This document shows positions 55,076-63,822 of a stretch of DNA of 64,000 nucleotides, in pieces. The notes beneath the pieces are model-generated. The model had not been told where the DNA came from. It saw only the letters and a list, made by a program, of their open reading frames with translations, and searched no databases. Position 1 is the stretch's first letter. The number at the start of each line of letters is the position of its first letter. Origin of the DNA: Paenibacillus planticolens (GTDB lineage: Bacteria > Bacillota > Bacilli > Paenibacillales > NBRC-103111); NCBI RefSeq assembly GCF_013141725.1, contig NZ_WHNZ01000026.1, forward strand, positions 157,984 through 221,983. Direction: 5' to 3'. The translations under genes were made by a program, and so were the position numbers.

Positions 55076-55984
55076 ATGGAAAAACTGCCTTTTAGGCTGG
55101 GCATTCATCCAATTAACTGGGTCGGCGAGGATGTCAGGGAACACGGCGCTGACACCACATTTGAGCAAATTGTTGACGACATTCAGGCTTTAGGGTTAAC
55201 CGGTACAGAGATGGGACGCAAATACCCGAACGATCCGGCCGTTCTGAAGGCTGAGCTTGCGAAGCGCGGCATTGGGCTAACATCGCAATGGAAATCGGTG
55301 CTGTTCTCCGATCCGGCTTACCGCGAAGAGGAACTTCAGGCGTATCGCAAGCATGCCCAGTTCCTGCATGAAATGGGCAGCACCGTTATTTCCACATGCG
55401 AGGTCGGAGGCTCGTTGCATTTTGACCCCCGGCGTACGCCGAACGAGAAGGAAGTGCTGCGCTTTGATGACGCCGCCTGGCGCTCGCTGGCCGAAGGTCT
55501 GAATGCAGCTGGAGACATTGCACAGGAATACGGCTTGAAGCTGACGTACCACCATCACGGCGGAACGGCTGTGGAGCAGCCGGGAGAAATCGACCGCTTA
55601 ATGGAGCTGACCGACCCTAACCTTGTGCATCTGCTGTTTGACACGGGACACGCTTATTACGGCGGTGCGGACCCGCTTGACGTTTTGCGTAAGCATTACG
55701 ACCGAATCGCATATATTCATTTGAAGGATATCCGTCAGGATGTCCTCGATGAAGCGCGTACCCCGAACAGCGATTTCGTCACATGCATCCGGCGAGGCGT
55801 GTTCACCGTACCGGGCGATGGCTGCCTGGATTTCGCGCCGATTTTCCGAGAGCTGCTGGACCGTGGATATAGCGGGTGGGCGATGCTCGAAGGGGAGCAG
55901 GACCCCGCGGAACATCCGGCATACGAGTACGCGAAGAAATCGCTTGATTACATCCAAACGCTCATATCCCAAGAAAGCAGGTAG
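55076..55984 (+). CDS. iolE: Inosose dehydratase
   Basis: A 302-residue xylose-isomerase-like TIM barrel enzyme dehydrating scyllo-inosose, the second step. Conserved text: 'LGIHPINWVGEDV', 'GLTGTEMGRKYPND', 'TYHHHGGTAVEQPGEIDRLMELTD', 'LLFDTGHAYYGGADPL', 'IAYIHLKDIR' and 'FTVPGDGCLDFAPIFREL', containing the metal ligands. It lies 18 bases after iolD with GAGAGGGG upstream; a second ATG four bases earlier is out of frame. Confidence 0.95.
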   Translation: MEKLPFRLGIHPINWVGEDVREHGADTTFEQIVDDIQALGLTGTEMGRKYPNDPAVLKAELAKRGIGLTSQWKSVLFSDPAYREEELQAYRKHAQFLHEMGSTVISTCEVGGSLHFDPRRTPNEKEVLRFDDAAWRSLAEGLNAAGDIAQEYGLKLTYHHHGGTAVEQPGEIDRLMELTDPNLVHLLFDTGHAYYGGADPLDVLRKHYDRIAYIHLKDIRQDVLDEARTPNSDFVTCIRRGVFTVPGDGCLDFAPIFRELLDRGYSGWAMLEGEQDPAEHPAYEYAKKSLDYIQTLISQESR

Positions 55985-55989
55985 AAGCT

Positions 55990-57000
55990 ATGACTTATGT
56001 ATCCTTTCCTACGAATAAGCCGCTTGATTTTGTAGCCATCGGGCGATTATGCATCGATTTGAACGCGAACGAAATTCACCGGCCGATGGAAGAAACGATG
56101 ACTTTCACCAAATATGTTGGCGGATCGCCTGCGAACATCACGATCGGTATGTCGAGACTTGGCCTGCGTACAGCTTTTATCGGAAAAGTCGCTAACGATC
56201 AGATGGGCCGTTTTATTACGGACTATCTGCAGCGCAACCAGATCGAAACGACAGGTGTTATCACCGATACAACCGGTGCTGTGACGGGACTTGCTTTTAC
56301 AGAAATTAAAAGTCCAACCGATTGCAGCATTCTGATGTACCGCGACAATGCAGCGGACCTCAAACTGACGCCGCAAGAAGTTCAAGAAGAGCTCATCGCT
56401 CAAGCTAAGGTATTGCTCATTTCGGGGACGGCTCTTGCCAAAAGCCCATCACGGGAAGCTGTCTTCCAGGCGCTGAATTATGCCAAAAAGCATGGCGCCG
56501 TCATCGTCTTCGATCTGGATTACCGCCCTTATACATGGACATCGCCGGAAGAGACGGCCGTTTATTACAATCTTGCCGCTGAAAAATGCGATATCATCCT
56601 CGGAACGCGCGAAGAATTCGATATGATGGAATGCTTCGAAAATAACGCGTCTTCCAATGACAAAGCGACGGCTTCCAAATGGTTTGACCATGCAGCTAAA
56701 ATTGTCATCATCAAGCACGGGAAAGAAGGCTCCATTGCTTATACGCAGGATGATCAAGGCCACCGGGCGAAGAGCTTCCCGGCTAAAGTTGTCAAAACGT
56801 TCGGAGCGGGAGACTCCTATGCCGCAGGCTTCCTATATGGCGTGATGCAAGGCTGGACGCTTGAGAAGAGCATGGAATTTGGAAGCGCAGCGGCCTGCAT
56901 CGTCATTTCCAGCCACAGCTGCTCGGACGCCATGCCAACCGTACATCAGGTAGAGGACTATATTGAACGCTGCAACCGCAATGAAATCACAGCTTCATAA
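55990..57000 (+). CDS. iolC: 5-dehydro-2-deoxygluconokinase
   Basis: A 336-residue PfkB-family kinase phosphorylating 5-dehydro-2-deoxygluconate. N-terminal '[17 protein letters not shown]', '[35 protein letters not shown]' (PfkB signature 1) and '[19 protein letters not shown]' (signature 2, with catalytic Asp in GAGD). Start ATG 55990 is five bases after iolE, inside the same translational block. Confidence 0.95.
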   Translation: MTYVSFPTNKPLDFVAIGRLCIDLNANEIHRPMEETMTFTKYVGGSPANITIGMSRLGLRTAFIGKVANDQMGRFITDYLQRNQIETTGVITDTTGAVTGLAFTEIKSPTDCSILMYRDNAADLKLTPQEVQEELIAQAKVLLISGTALAKSPSREAVFQALNYAKKHGAVIVFDLDYRPYTWTSPEETAVYYNLAAEKCDIILGTREEFDMMECFENNASSNDKATASKWFDHAAKIVIIKHGKEGSIAYTQDDQGHRAKSFPAKVVKTFGAGDSYAAGFLYGVMQGWTLEKSMEFGSAAACIVISSHSCSDAMPTVHQVEDYIERCNRNEITAS

Positions 57001-57043
57001 ACGATCATCCAAAACAGGGCAACAACGAAAGGGGAAACCGACG

Positions 57044-58489
57044 ATGACACAAGTATTGAAAAACTTGATTGGCGGAGCATGGGTAGAGTCAACCGCAACC
57101 CAAACCGAAGGCGTAATGAATCCGGCAACCGAAGAAATAATTGCGTATGTGCCTTTTTCGACAAAAGCGGACGTGGATCATGCTGTTCAAGCGGCAAGCG
57201 CCGCTTTTAAGACTTGGAGCACTACACCTGTTCCGCGCAGAGCCCGCATTTTGTTCAAGTATCAGCAGCTGCTGGTCGAGCATTGGGAAGAGCTGGCACG
57301 CCTCGTGACCAAAGAAAACGGCAAAAGCTACACGGAAGCTTATGGTGAAGTGCTTCGCGGAATTGAATGCGTCGAATTCGCTGCGGGCGCGCCCAATCTG
57401 ATGATGGGCAAGCAGCTTCCCGATATCGCAACGGGCTTGGAGTCCGGGATGTATCGCTATCCCGTCGGCGTTGTAGGCGGCATTACGCCATTCAACTTCC
57501 CGATGATGGTGCCGTGTTGGATGTTCCCGCTGGCGATTGCCTGCGGAAATACGTTTGTTTTGAAGCCGTCCGAGCGGACGCCGCTGCTGGCCAACCGATT
57601 GGCTGAGCTGTTTATGGAAGCCGGCTTGCCGGATGGCGTCCTGAATATCGTTCATGGCGCACATGATGTGGTGAACGGCATTTTGGAACATCCAGGCATT
57701 AAGGCGGTTTCTTTCGTAGGATCGCAGCCTGTCGCTGAATATGTGTACAAAACCGCTTCTGCGCACGGGAAACGCGTGCAGGCGCTGGCTGGCGCGAAAA
57801 ACCATTCCATCGTCCTGCCGGATGCGAATCTGGAACTGGCGGTCAAAGAAATTATTAATGCTTCCTTCGGCTCCGCAGGCGAACGCTGCATGGCGTGCTC
57901 GGTCGTCGTCGCCGTTGGCGATGTGGGCGATAAGCTCGTTCAGAAGCTGGTCGAAGCAGCGGACCATATTACGATCGGCAACGGCAATGAAGAGGGCATC
58001 TTCCTAGGACCTGTCATTCGCGGACCGCATAAAGAGCGTACGCTCCAATACATTCAGACCGGCGAGCAAGAAGGCGCGCTGCTGCTGCGCGACGGACGCA
58101 AGGATACGGCTGCAAGCGGAGAAGGCTATTTCGTGGGGCCAACGATCTTTGACCAAGTGCAGTGTGATATGAAAATTTGGCAAGATGAAATTTTTGCGCC
58201 TGTGCTGTCCATCGTACGGGTAGATTCCTTGGAAGAAGCGATTGACTTGGCCAATCGTTCGGATTTTGCGAATGGCGCTTGCATTTTCACGGATAGCGGA
58301 AGCGCAGTAAGACAATTCCGGGATACGATTGATGCCGGGATGCTTGGCGTCAACCTTGGCGTACCGGCTCCGATGGCGTTCTTCCCGTTCTCAGGCTGGA
58401 AGAAATCGTTCTATGGCGATCTTCATGCGAACGGCACGGATGGCGTCGAATTCTATACACGCAAGAAAATGGTCACAGCCCGCTGGTAG
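57044..58489 (+). CDS. iolA: Methylmalonate-semialdehyde / malonate-semialdehyde dehydrogenase (CoA-acylating)
   Basis: About 481 residues, aldehyde dehydrogenase superfamily. It converts malonic semialdehyde to acetyl-CoA and CO2 at the end of inositol breakdown. '[36 protein letters not shown]' is the coenzyme-binding core; the catalytic Cys is near residue 282 in '[14 protein letters not shown]', and '[28 protein letters not shown]' is the conserved C-terminus. An upstream in-frame ATG overlaps iolC, but AAAGGGG before ATG 57044 and the family N-terminus ('[12 protein letters not shown]') favour it. Confidence 0.96.
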   Translation: MTQVLKNLIGGAWVESTATQTEGVMNPATEEIIAYVPFSTKADVDHAVQAASAAFKTWSTTPVPRRARILFKYQQLLVEHWEELARLVTKENGKSYTEAYGEVLRGIECVEFAAGAPNLMMGKQLPDIATGLESGMYRYPVGVVGGITPFNFPMMVPCWMFPLAIACGNTFVLKPSERTPLLANRLAELFMEAGLPDGVLNIVHGAHDVVNGILEHPGIKAVSFVGSQPVAEYVYKTASAHGKRVQALAGAKNHSIVLPDANLELAVKEIINASFGSAGERCMACSVVVAVGDVGDKLVQKLVEAADHITIGNGNEEGIFLGPVIRGPHKERTLQYIQTGEQEGALLLRDGRKDTAASGEGYFVGPTIFDQVQCDMKIWQDEIFAPVLSIVRVDSLEEAIDLANRSDFANGACIFTDSGSAVRQFRDTIDAGMLGVNLGVPAPMAFFPFSGWKKSFYGDLHANGTDGVEFYTRKKMVTARW

Positions 58490-58532
58490 TTGAAGCTGAA
58501 GACATGATAGAGATCTAGAAGGAGTGGAAGGC

Positions 58533-59408
58533 ATGGCGCTGGTTTCGATGAAGGATATGCTGCAAGAGGCGCTTGAAGAGCAGTATGCCGTCGGGCAGTT
58601 TAATTTGAACAACTTAGAGTTCACACAGGCTATCCTGCAGGCGGCTCAGGAAGAAATGGCGCCTGTCATTCTCGGTGTCAGCGAGCCCTACATCCCCTAT
58701 ATGGGCGGTCTCCCCTGCATTGTGGGGATGGTCAATACGCTCATCGAGCATTACGGCATTACCGTGCCCGTCGCCCTGCACTTGGATCACGGCTCAACCT
58801 ATGAAGTGTGCGTAAAGGCGCTTCACGCAGGGTTCACTTCGGTGATGATCGACGCCTCGCACGCTTCACTGGATGAGAACATCGACGTGACCAAACGGGT
58901 CACGCAAATGGCCCATGTCCTTGGGGCAAGCGTTGAAGCGGAGCTTGGCAGAATTACCGGACGAGAGGACGACTTGGTCGTGGATGAAGCCGAAGGAATG
59001 TACGCGGTGACGGAGGATTGCGTGAAATTGGTGTATGAGACGGGGATTGACTGCTTAGCGCCTGCGCTAGGTTCCGTCCACGGACCTTATCGAGGTCAGC
59101 CTAAGCTGGGCTTCGACCGGATGGGAGAAATACAGCGGTTAACCGGTCTGCCGCTCGTTCTGCATGGCGGCAGCGGATTGCCGGAGAGCGAAATTCGGCA
59201 GGCGATTGCTTTGGGGACTTGTAAAATCAATGTCAACACAGATAACCAAGCAGCTTGCACAGCGGCTATTCGCAGCTTTTTACAAGAACACCCGGAAGCT
59301 TACGATCCGCGCAATTATATGATCCCCGCGCGGGAAGCGATTAAGGCTTCCGTTAAAGCGAAAATACGTTTGTTTGGCAGTGCTGGCAAAGCGGGAGGGA
59401 ATGTATGA
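58533..59408 (+). CDS. iolJ: 5-dehydro-2-deoxyphosphogluconate aldolase (class II)
   Basis: About 291 residues, class II fructose-bisphosphate-aldolase family. It cleaves 5-dehydro-2-deoxygluconate 6-phosphate to malonic semialdehyde and dihydroxyacetone phosphate. Zn-site and substrate motifs: '[12 protein letters not shown]', '[17 protein letters not shown]', '[15 protein letters not shown]', 'LGSVHGPY', '[11 protein letters not shown]'. Start ATG 58533 has AAGGAG eight bases upstream; the GTG at 58524 overlaps that site. Its stop overlaps the next start (TGATG). Confidence 0.94.
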   Translation: MALVSMKDMLQEALEEQYAVGQFNLNNLEFTQAILQAAQEEMAPVILGVSEPYIPYMGGLPCIVGMVNTLIEHYGITVPVALHLDHGSTYEVCVKALHAGFTSVMIDASHASLDENIDVTKRVTQMAHVLGASVEAELGRITGREDDLVVDEAEGMYAVTEDCVKLVYETGIDCLAPALGSVHGPYRGQPKLGFDRMGEIQRLTGLPLVLHGGSGLPESEIRQAIALGTCKINVNTDNQAACTAAIRSFLQEHPEAYDPRNYMIPAREAIKASVKAKIRLFGSAGKAGGNV

Positions 59409-60454
59409 TGAAGAAGATCAGAGTTGGCATCATCGGTGCGGGACGCATCGGAAAAATTCATACCGATAATTTATTGAGATTGCCGCAGGTTGAAGTTGTT
59501 GCTGTCAGTGATTTATTTGCCGGAGCGGAATTGGAAGCCTGGGCAGCGGAAAGAGGCATCGAGCAGGTCGTTCAGGACAGCCAGGCGTTAATCGCCAATC
59601 CCGATATTGATGCTGTGTTTATTTGTTCGTCAACAGATACGCATGTCCCGCTGATTAAGCAAGCGGCGAAGGCGGGCAAGCACATTTTCTGTGAAAAGCC
59701 GGTTTCGATGGACATTGCGCAGACCGAAGAGGCGCTGGATGCTGTGCGTCAAGCAGGCGTTCAGCTGCAAATCGGGTTCAATCGCCGGTTCGATCATAAC
59801 TTTATACGGGTGAGCGAACATGTGCAGAGCGGTACTATCGGACAGCCGCATATTGTGAAAATCACATCGCGCGACCCGAATCCTCCGCATCCGGATTATA
59901 TTAAAGTGTCCGGCGGTATTTTCATGGATATGATGATTCACGACTTTGATATGGCAAGGTACGTTACCGGCAGCGAAGTGGAGGAAGTGTATGCACAGGG
60001 GAATGTGCTGATCAATCCGGTCTTCGCGGAGCATGGCGACGTCGATACGGCCATTGTGACGCTTCGCTTTGCAAACGGTGCGCTCGGCGTCATCGATAAC
60101 AGCCGTCAGGCTGTGTACGGCTATGATCAGCGGGTCGAAGTATTCGGCTCCAAAGGCAGTGTTGCCGTGACCAACGATCATCCGAATACAGCGGAGATTT
60201 CCACCGCCGAGGGCATCATGCGGGATAAACCGCTGCATTTCTTCCTGGAGCGTTATAATGCGGCTTATACCCTCGAAACTCAAATGTTCATCGACAGCTT
60301 AGTGAACGGTCACGCGCTGCCTGTCGAAGGGTACGATGGATTGCAAGCCGAACGCATCGCGCTGGCTGCTAAATTCTCCAGCCTACTGAAGCGTCCAGTG
60401 AAAATCAGTGAACTCAGCGAGCTGCGGTCGCAGCAGCCTGTAGCTCAATCATAA
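59408..60454 (+). CDS. iolG: Inositol 2-dehydrogenase (Gfo/Idh/MocA family)
   Basis: About 348 residues; NAD-dependent oxidation of myo-inositol to scyllo-inosose, the first step. N-terminal Rossmann 'IRVGIIGAGRIGKIHTDNLLRLPQVEVVAVSD', 'FCEKPVSMD' with the catalytic Lys, and the active-site 'GGIFMDMMIHDFDMARYV' with the Asp-x-x-x-His pair. ATG 59405 is also possible; GGGAGGG spacing and the TGATG overlap with iolJ favour 59408. It is the only dehydrogenase in the operon, so it supplies entry to the pathway. Confidence 0.93.
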   Translation: MKKIRVGIIGAGRIGKIHTDNLLRLPQVEVVAVSDLFAGAELEAWAAERGIEQVVQDSQALIANPDIDAVFICSSTDTHVPLIKQAAKAGKHIFCEKPVSMDIAQTEEALDAVRQAGVQLQIGFNRRFDHNFIRVSEHVQSGTIGQPHIVKITSRDPNPPHPDYIKVSGGIFMDMMIHDFDMARYVTGSEVEEVYAQGNVLINPVFAEHGDVDTAIVTLRFANGALGVIDNSRQAVYGYDQRVEVFGSKGSVAVTNDHPNTAEISTAEGIMRDKPLHFFLERYNAAYTLETQMFIDSLVNGHALPVEGYDGLQAERIALAAKFSSLLKRPVKISELSELRSQQPVAQS

Positions 60455-60475
60455 GACAGGGAGGCAAGGGATAAC

Positions 60476-61294
60476 ATGGCGGATTCAAATCTGATCGTAA
60501 AAGCGCATGAGGCGGATAAGGAAGGTGTCGTCCTAACCGTCACACCAGAGTCTGCCGGATGGGAGCATGTAGGGTTCCAGGTTGTCAAGCTTGCTCAAGG
60601 CCAAGTTCTGCGCCGTGAAACGGGCAGCAATGAAATCTGCCTCGTTCTTTTGAGCGGGAAAGCGGATGTTGCCACCAAGCTCCAATCCTGGCAAGCTATC
60701 GGCGAGCGGATGAGCGTCTTTGAGCAGATTCCGCCCTATTCCGTTTATGTGCCGAACGACGATCTCTACGAGGTTCTAGCGCTGACGGAGGTAGAGCTGG
60801 CGGTGTGCGCTGCTCCCGGCTTTGGCCGTTATCCGGCCAGATTGATCGCGCCTGCGCAGGTCGGCGTCGAGTCTCGGGGGTATGGGAATATCGAGCGTAG
60901 AATTCATAATATACTCCCTGAACAGGAGTCGGCTGACAGCTTGCTGGTCGTGGAGGTGTTTACACCGAATGGGCACTGGTCCAGCTACCCGCCGCATAAG
61001 CATGACCGGGATTCGCTTCCCGATGAATCGCTGCTGGAGGAAACGTATTATTTCCACGTTCAACCCGAGCAGGGCTTTGCCATTCAACGTGTGTACACGG
61101 ACGACCGTTCGCTGGACGAGACGCTTGTTGTGCGCGACGGTCAAACCGTATTGGTGCCTAGAGGCTATCATCCCGTGTGCGCGCCGCCAGGGTACGAAGT
61201 TTACTATTTGAATGTCATGGCCGGCCCTGTGAGGACGTGGAAGTTCCATAATGATCCCGATCACGCCTGGCTGATGACGAAGCCTCGCGAATAA
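60476..61294 (+). CDS. iolB: 5-deoxy-glucuronate isomerase
   Basis: A 272-residue bicupin (KduI/IolB family) converting 5-deoxy-glucuronate to 5-dehydro-2-deoxygluconate. Cupin metal-site text: 'SSYPPHKHDRDSLPDESLLEETYYFHVQPEQGFAIQRVYTDDRS', then 'VPRGYHPVCAPPGYEVYYLNVMAGPVRTWKF', supplying His, Glu and His ligands. GGGAGGC precedes ATG 60476. Last enzyme gene in the operon, 92 bases before the LacI regulator. Confidence 0.95.
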   Translation: MADSNLIVKAHEADKEGVVLTVTPESAGWEHVGFQVVKLAQGQVLRRETGSNEICLVLLSGKADVATKLQSWQAIGERMSVFEQIPPYSVYVPNDDLYEVLALTEVELAVCAAPGFGRYPARLIAPAQVGVESRGYGNIERRIHNILPEQESADSLLVVEVFTPNGHWSSYPPHKHDRDSLPDESLLEETYYFHVQPEQGFAIQRVYTDDRSLDETLVVRDGQTVLVPRGYHPVCAPPGYEVYYLNVMAGPVRTWKFHNDPDHAWLMTKPRE

Positions 61295-61386
61295 GGGCTG
61301 CACTCCGCGGGTTGCAACTTAGGCGCCTTCTGATCATAATAGAATCTAATGATCTAATGTGGAAGAATCAACGATAGGAGAAGCGC

Positions 61387-62397
61387 ATGAAGGCAACCAT
61401 ATATGATGTAGCCCGTGAAGCGGGTGTCTCGATAGCCGCTGTTTCGCAGGTCATTAACGGAAAGGGGAAAATCAGCGAAGAGCGGCGCAATGAAATTTTC
61501 CACGTTATGGAACGGTTAAATTATCGGCCAAGCGTTATTGCTGCAGCCTTGACCGGCAAAAAAACGTACACGCTGGGGCTGCTCGTCCCTGATATTTCCA
61601 ATCCTTTTTTCGCGGAAATTGCGCATGCGGTTGAAGATCAAGGACACAAGCTCGGCTACAGCATCGTCATCTGCTCTACGCATAATGAGGATGAGCGGGT
61701 TGAGCGGTACTTGACGCTGCTGCAGCAAAAAAGCGTGGACGGCATGATCATCGGGACCGGCATGGACAATATAGAGCTGCTGACTCCGCTGGCGAACAAG
61801 TCGATCCCGATCGTTTCCATCGCCCGGGAGATGGCGAGTCCCTATGTGCAGACCGTGCATGTCGGGGACTTCGAAGGCGGCAAATTAGCAGCGCAGCATT
61901 TGCTGGAGCTCGGCCATACCCGCCTTGCCGTGCTTGCCGAGCATTTGAAAGTCAGTTCCTCCCGGGAACGGATTCGCGGGTTCCGCGAAGCGTTAACGGG
62001 CGCCGGTCTTGAACTTCCGGAAGCCTGGGTAAAGTCCGGCGGCTTCGATCTGCTTCGCGACGGCAAGCGCCAAGCGCTGGAGCTGCTGCAGCAGGAAGAG
62101 CGTCCTACGGCGCTCTTTTGCTGTAACGACCTGCTCGCCATCGGCGCACTCCAGGCAGCCAAAGCTTTAGGTCTGAGCGTTCCGGAGGATGTGTCGATCG
62201 TCGGCTTCGACGATACCATATTGGCCTCCGTTACAGATCCGCCTTTGACAACGATTGCTCAGCCGATTGAGGCGATGGGGAAGCTGGCTGTTGATCTTTT
62301 GATCGCGCAGCTGGCGAATCCGTCGGAGGCTAAGCTTGCGCAAGTGCTTAAACCGGAGCTTGTGATACGCAAGTCCACCGCTGCGATTAGCGGATGA
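61387..62397 (+). CDS. LacI-family regulator of the inositol operon
   Basis: A 336-residue LacI/GalR protein: N-terminal helix-turn-helix 'TIYDVAREAGVSIAAVSQVINGKGKISEERRNEIFHVMERLNYRP' with hinge 'ALTGKKTYTLGLLVPDISNPFFAEI', then a periplasmic-binding-like effector domain ('FFAEIAHAVEDQGHKLGYS', 'TALFCCNDLLAIGALQAAKALGLSVPEDVSIVGFDDT'). AGGAG lies before ATG 61387. Bacillus subtilis uses the DeoR-type IolR for this pathway, so regulation here has been replaced. The three palindromes before iolD fit its helix-turn-helix class. No such palindrome was seen in its own 92-base upstream gap. An intrinsic terminator follows. Confidence 0.92.
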   Translation: MKATIYDVAREAGVSIAAVSQVINGKGKISEERRNEIFHVMERLNYRPSVIAAALTGKKTYTLGLLVPDISNPFFAEIAHAVEDQGHKLGYSIVICSTHNEDERVERYLTLLQQKSVDGMIIGTGMDNIELLTPLANKSIPIVSIAREMASPYVQTVHVGDFEGGKLAAQHLLELGHTRLAVLAEHLKVSSSRERIRGFREALTGAGLELPEAWVKSGGFDLLRDGKRQALELLQQEERPTALFCCNDLLAIGALQAAKALGLSVPEDVSIVGFDDTILASVTDPPLTTIAQPIEAMGKLAVDLLIAQLANPSEAKLAQVLKPELVIRKSTAAISG

Positions 62398-62398
62398 T

Positions 62399-62440
62399 AA
62401 GAAAGGATCAGTCGATGGTTGTCGACTGGTCCTTTCTTGT
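62399..62440 (+). terminator. Intrinsic terminator of the inositol operon
   Basis: AAGAAAGGATCAGTCGA pairs with TGTCGACTGGTCCTTTCTT, a long stem with a four-base loop and A/T-rich base that supplies the T-tract. Confidence 0.85.
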
Positions 62441-62470
62441 TGACATGGAAGGTGATATCCTTGTTATATA
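62440..62470 (+). promoter_or_regulatory. Promoter of the formylglycine-generating enzyme gene
   Basis: Perfect TTGACA at 62440-62445 with TTATATA at 62464-62470 (spacer 18-19), 46 bases before the chosen start. Confidence 0.5.
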
Positions 62471-62515
62471 GAAAAGGATGTCATTTCTTTGCTAAATGAA
62501 GAGGGGGAGCTTTAT

Positions 62516-63499
62516 TTGGAATCCAATAAATCCTGTTGTTCAGCAAGTCGGGATTCGGCAGCACAAGTTCAGTCGGGTACTCCGGCTGCGACCCAGGTTC
62601 CGCTGCCTGCGAATAGCCCTGTCGTCAGCCAAATCTTGGACAAGTCGGGCATGATCTATTTAAGCGGCGGCGCGTTCCTTATGGGAACGGACGACCAAGA
62701 AGGTTTCCCTGCCGATGGCGAAGGGCCGGTTCGAGAGGTAACGGTCAAGCCGTTTTACATAGATCCGTGTACGGTAACCAATGAGGAATTCAAGCAATTC
62801 GTTGATCAAACGGGGTATCGGACGGAAGCGGAAGCGTTCGGCTGGTCTTTTGTTTTTCACTTGTTTGTGTCCGAAGCCACAGCTCAGAAAGTGAAATCCG
62901 CTGTTCAGCAAACCCCGTGGTGGTGGGTTGTCGAAGGAGCGGATTGGCAGCATCCGGAAGGGCCGGATTCCAATGTGGAAGACCGCTGGGATCACCCGGT
63001 TATTCATGTGTCCTATCAGGATGCGCTGGCTTACTGCAAATGGTCTGGTAAGCGTCTTCCGACAGAAGCCGAATGGGAGTACGCAGCTCGCGGCGGCTTG
63101 GTGCAAAAGCGCTACCCATGGGGGGACGAGCTGAAGCCGGGCGGCCAGCATAAGTGTAATATTTGGCAGGGGAAATTCCCGGTCAAAAACAACGCCAGCG
63201 ACGGATATGCGGGCACCGCGCCGGTTAGAGCGTTCGAGCCTAACGGCTACGGTTTGTATAACGTTTCGGGCAACGTTTGGGAGTGGTGCTCGGACTGGTT
63301 CAGCCCGGATTATCATGTCAAAGCCAAACGAGTGAATCCGTCAGGACCTCCGACCGGCCAAGCTCGCGTGATGCGCGGAGGGTCCTACTTGTGCCACAAA
63401 TCGTACTGCAACCGGTACCGGGTGGCCGCTCGGAGCAAGAACACACCGGACAGCTCAACTGGAAATATCGGATTTCGCTGTGCGGCGGATGCCGAGTAA
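62516..63499 (+). CDS. Formylglycine-generating enzyme (SUMF1/FGE family)
   Basis: About 327 residues. It converts a Cys in C-x-(P/A)-x-R motifs of sulfatases to C-alpha-formylglycine using O2 and copper. The fold is seen in 'GGAFLMGTDDQEGFPADGEGPVREVTVKPFYIDPCTVTNEEFKQFV', 'HPVIHVSYQDALAYCKWSGKRLPTEAEWEYAARGG', 'YNVSGNVWEWCSDWF', and active-site 'RGGSYLCHKSYCNRYRVAARSKNTPDSS'. Both catalytic Cys (293 and 298, five apart as in human SUMF1) are present, so this is a true FGE rather than a generic SUMF1-like protein. TTG 62489 is in frame, but GAGGGGGAG fits TTG 62516. The N-terminus carries CSASR, itself an FGE-type motif. No sulfatase gene is in the window. Confidence 0.93.
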   Translation: MESNKSCCSASRDSAAQVQSGTPAATQVPLPANSPVVSQILDKSGMIYLSGGAFLMGTDDQEGFPADGEGPVREVTVKPFYIDPCTVTNEEFKQFVDQTGYRTEAEAFGWSFVFHLFVSEATAQKVKSAVQQTPWWWVVEGADWQHPEGPDSNVEDRWDHPVIHVSYQDALAYCKWSGKRLPTEAEWEYAARGGLVQKRYPWGDELKPGGQHKCNIWQGKFPVKNNASDGYAGTAPVRAFEPNGYGLYNVSGNVWEWCSDWFSPDYHVKAKRVNPSGPPTGQARVMRGGSYLCHKSYCNRYRVAARSKNTPDSSTGNIGFRCAADAE

Positions 63500-63553
63500 C
63501 GTGAATTTTCTGTGCAGTCTACAATGGGTTCTCTTTAGGAGGTTTGGTTTACG

Positions 63554-63724
63554 GTGATCAAGTGTAGAAATTGTTCCAACATGACTGATCTGCAACTGCA
63601 TAAGTGTACGCACTGCGGAGTAGTGCTGGGTTATTCGGTTGCAGAAAAATTCGATATTCTCGCGGAATCTGTTGAGCATGCCCTGAAGAAGGAATTGGAA
63701 GCCAGACGAAAAATGAAGCATTAA
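63554..63724 (+). CDS. Small zinc-ribbon protein, 56 residues
   Basis: A 56-codon frame starting GTG 63554, 11 bases after a perfect AGGAGG (63537-63542). It reads MIKCRNCSNMTD followed by 'LHKCTHCGVVLGYSV', two CxxC pairs forming a zinc ribbon like those of RNA polymerase subunits and TFIIB-type proteins. A helical, charged C-terminus follows (AESVEHALKKELEARRKM). Function unknown; it may bind nucleic acid or act as a small regulator. It lies 54 bases after the FGE gene with no terminator between, so it may be co-transcribed. Confidence 0.75.
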   Translation: MIKCRNCSNMTDLQLHKCTHCGVVLGYSVAEKFDILAESVEHALKKELEARRKMKH

Positions 63725-63734
63725 GCCATGGATT

Positions 63735-63758
63735 CATTAATCCATTAATCCATTAATA
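63735..63758 (+). repeat. Short tandem repeat, CATTAATC x 3
   Basis: Three head-to-tail 8-base units (the last ends CATTAATA) just after the zinc-ribbon gene. A simple repeat with no clear function. Confidence 0.7.
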
Positions 63759-63781
63759 GACAAGATCCTAATAAGAAATTA

Positions 63782-63822
63782 GTCCCCTTTGCCGCGCAGG
63801 ATTGCCGGACAAGGGGATTTCT
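63782..63822. terminator. Hairpin between the zinc-ribbon gene and the right edge
   Basis: TCCCCTTTG pairs with CAAGGGGA across a 17-base loop that also has GCC/GGC pairing. It is flanked by T-rich bases on both sides (ATTTCT on the + strand, TAATTTCTT on the reverse), so it may serve both directions. Confidence 0.6.
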
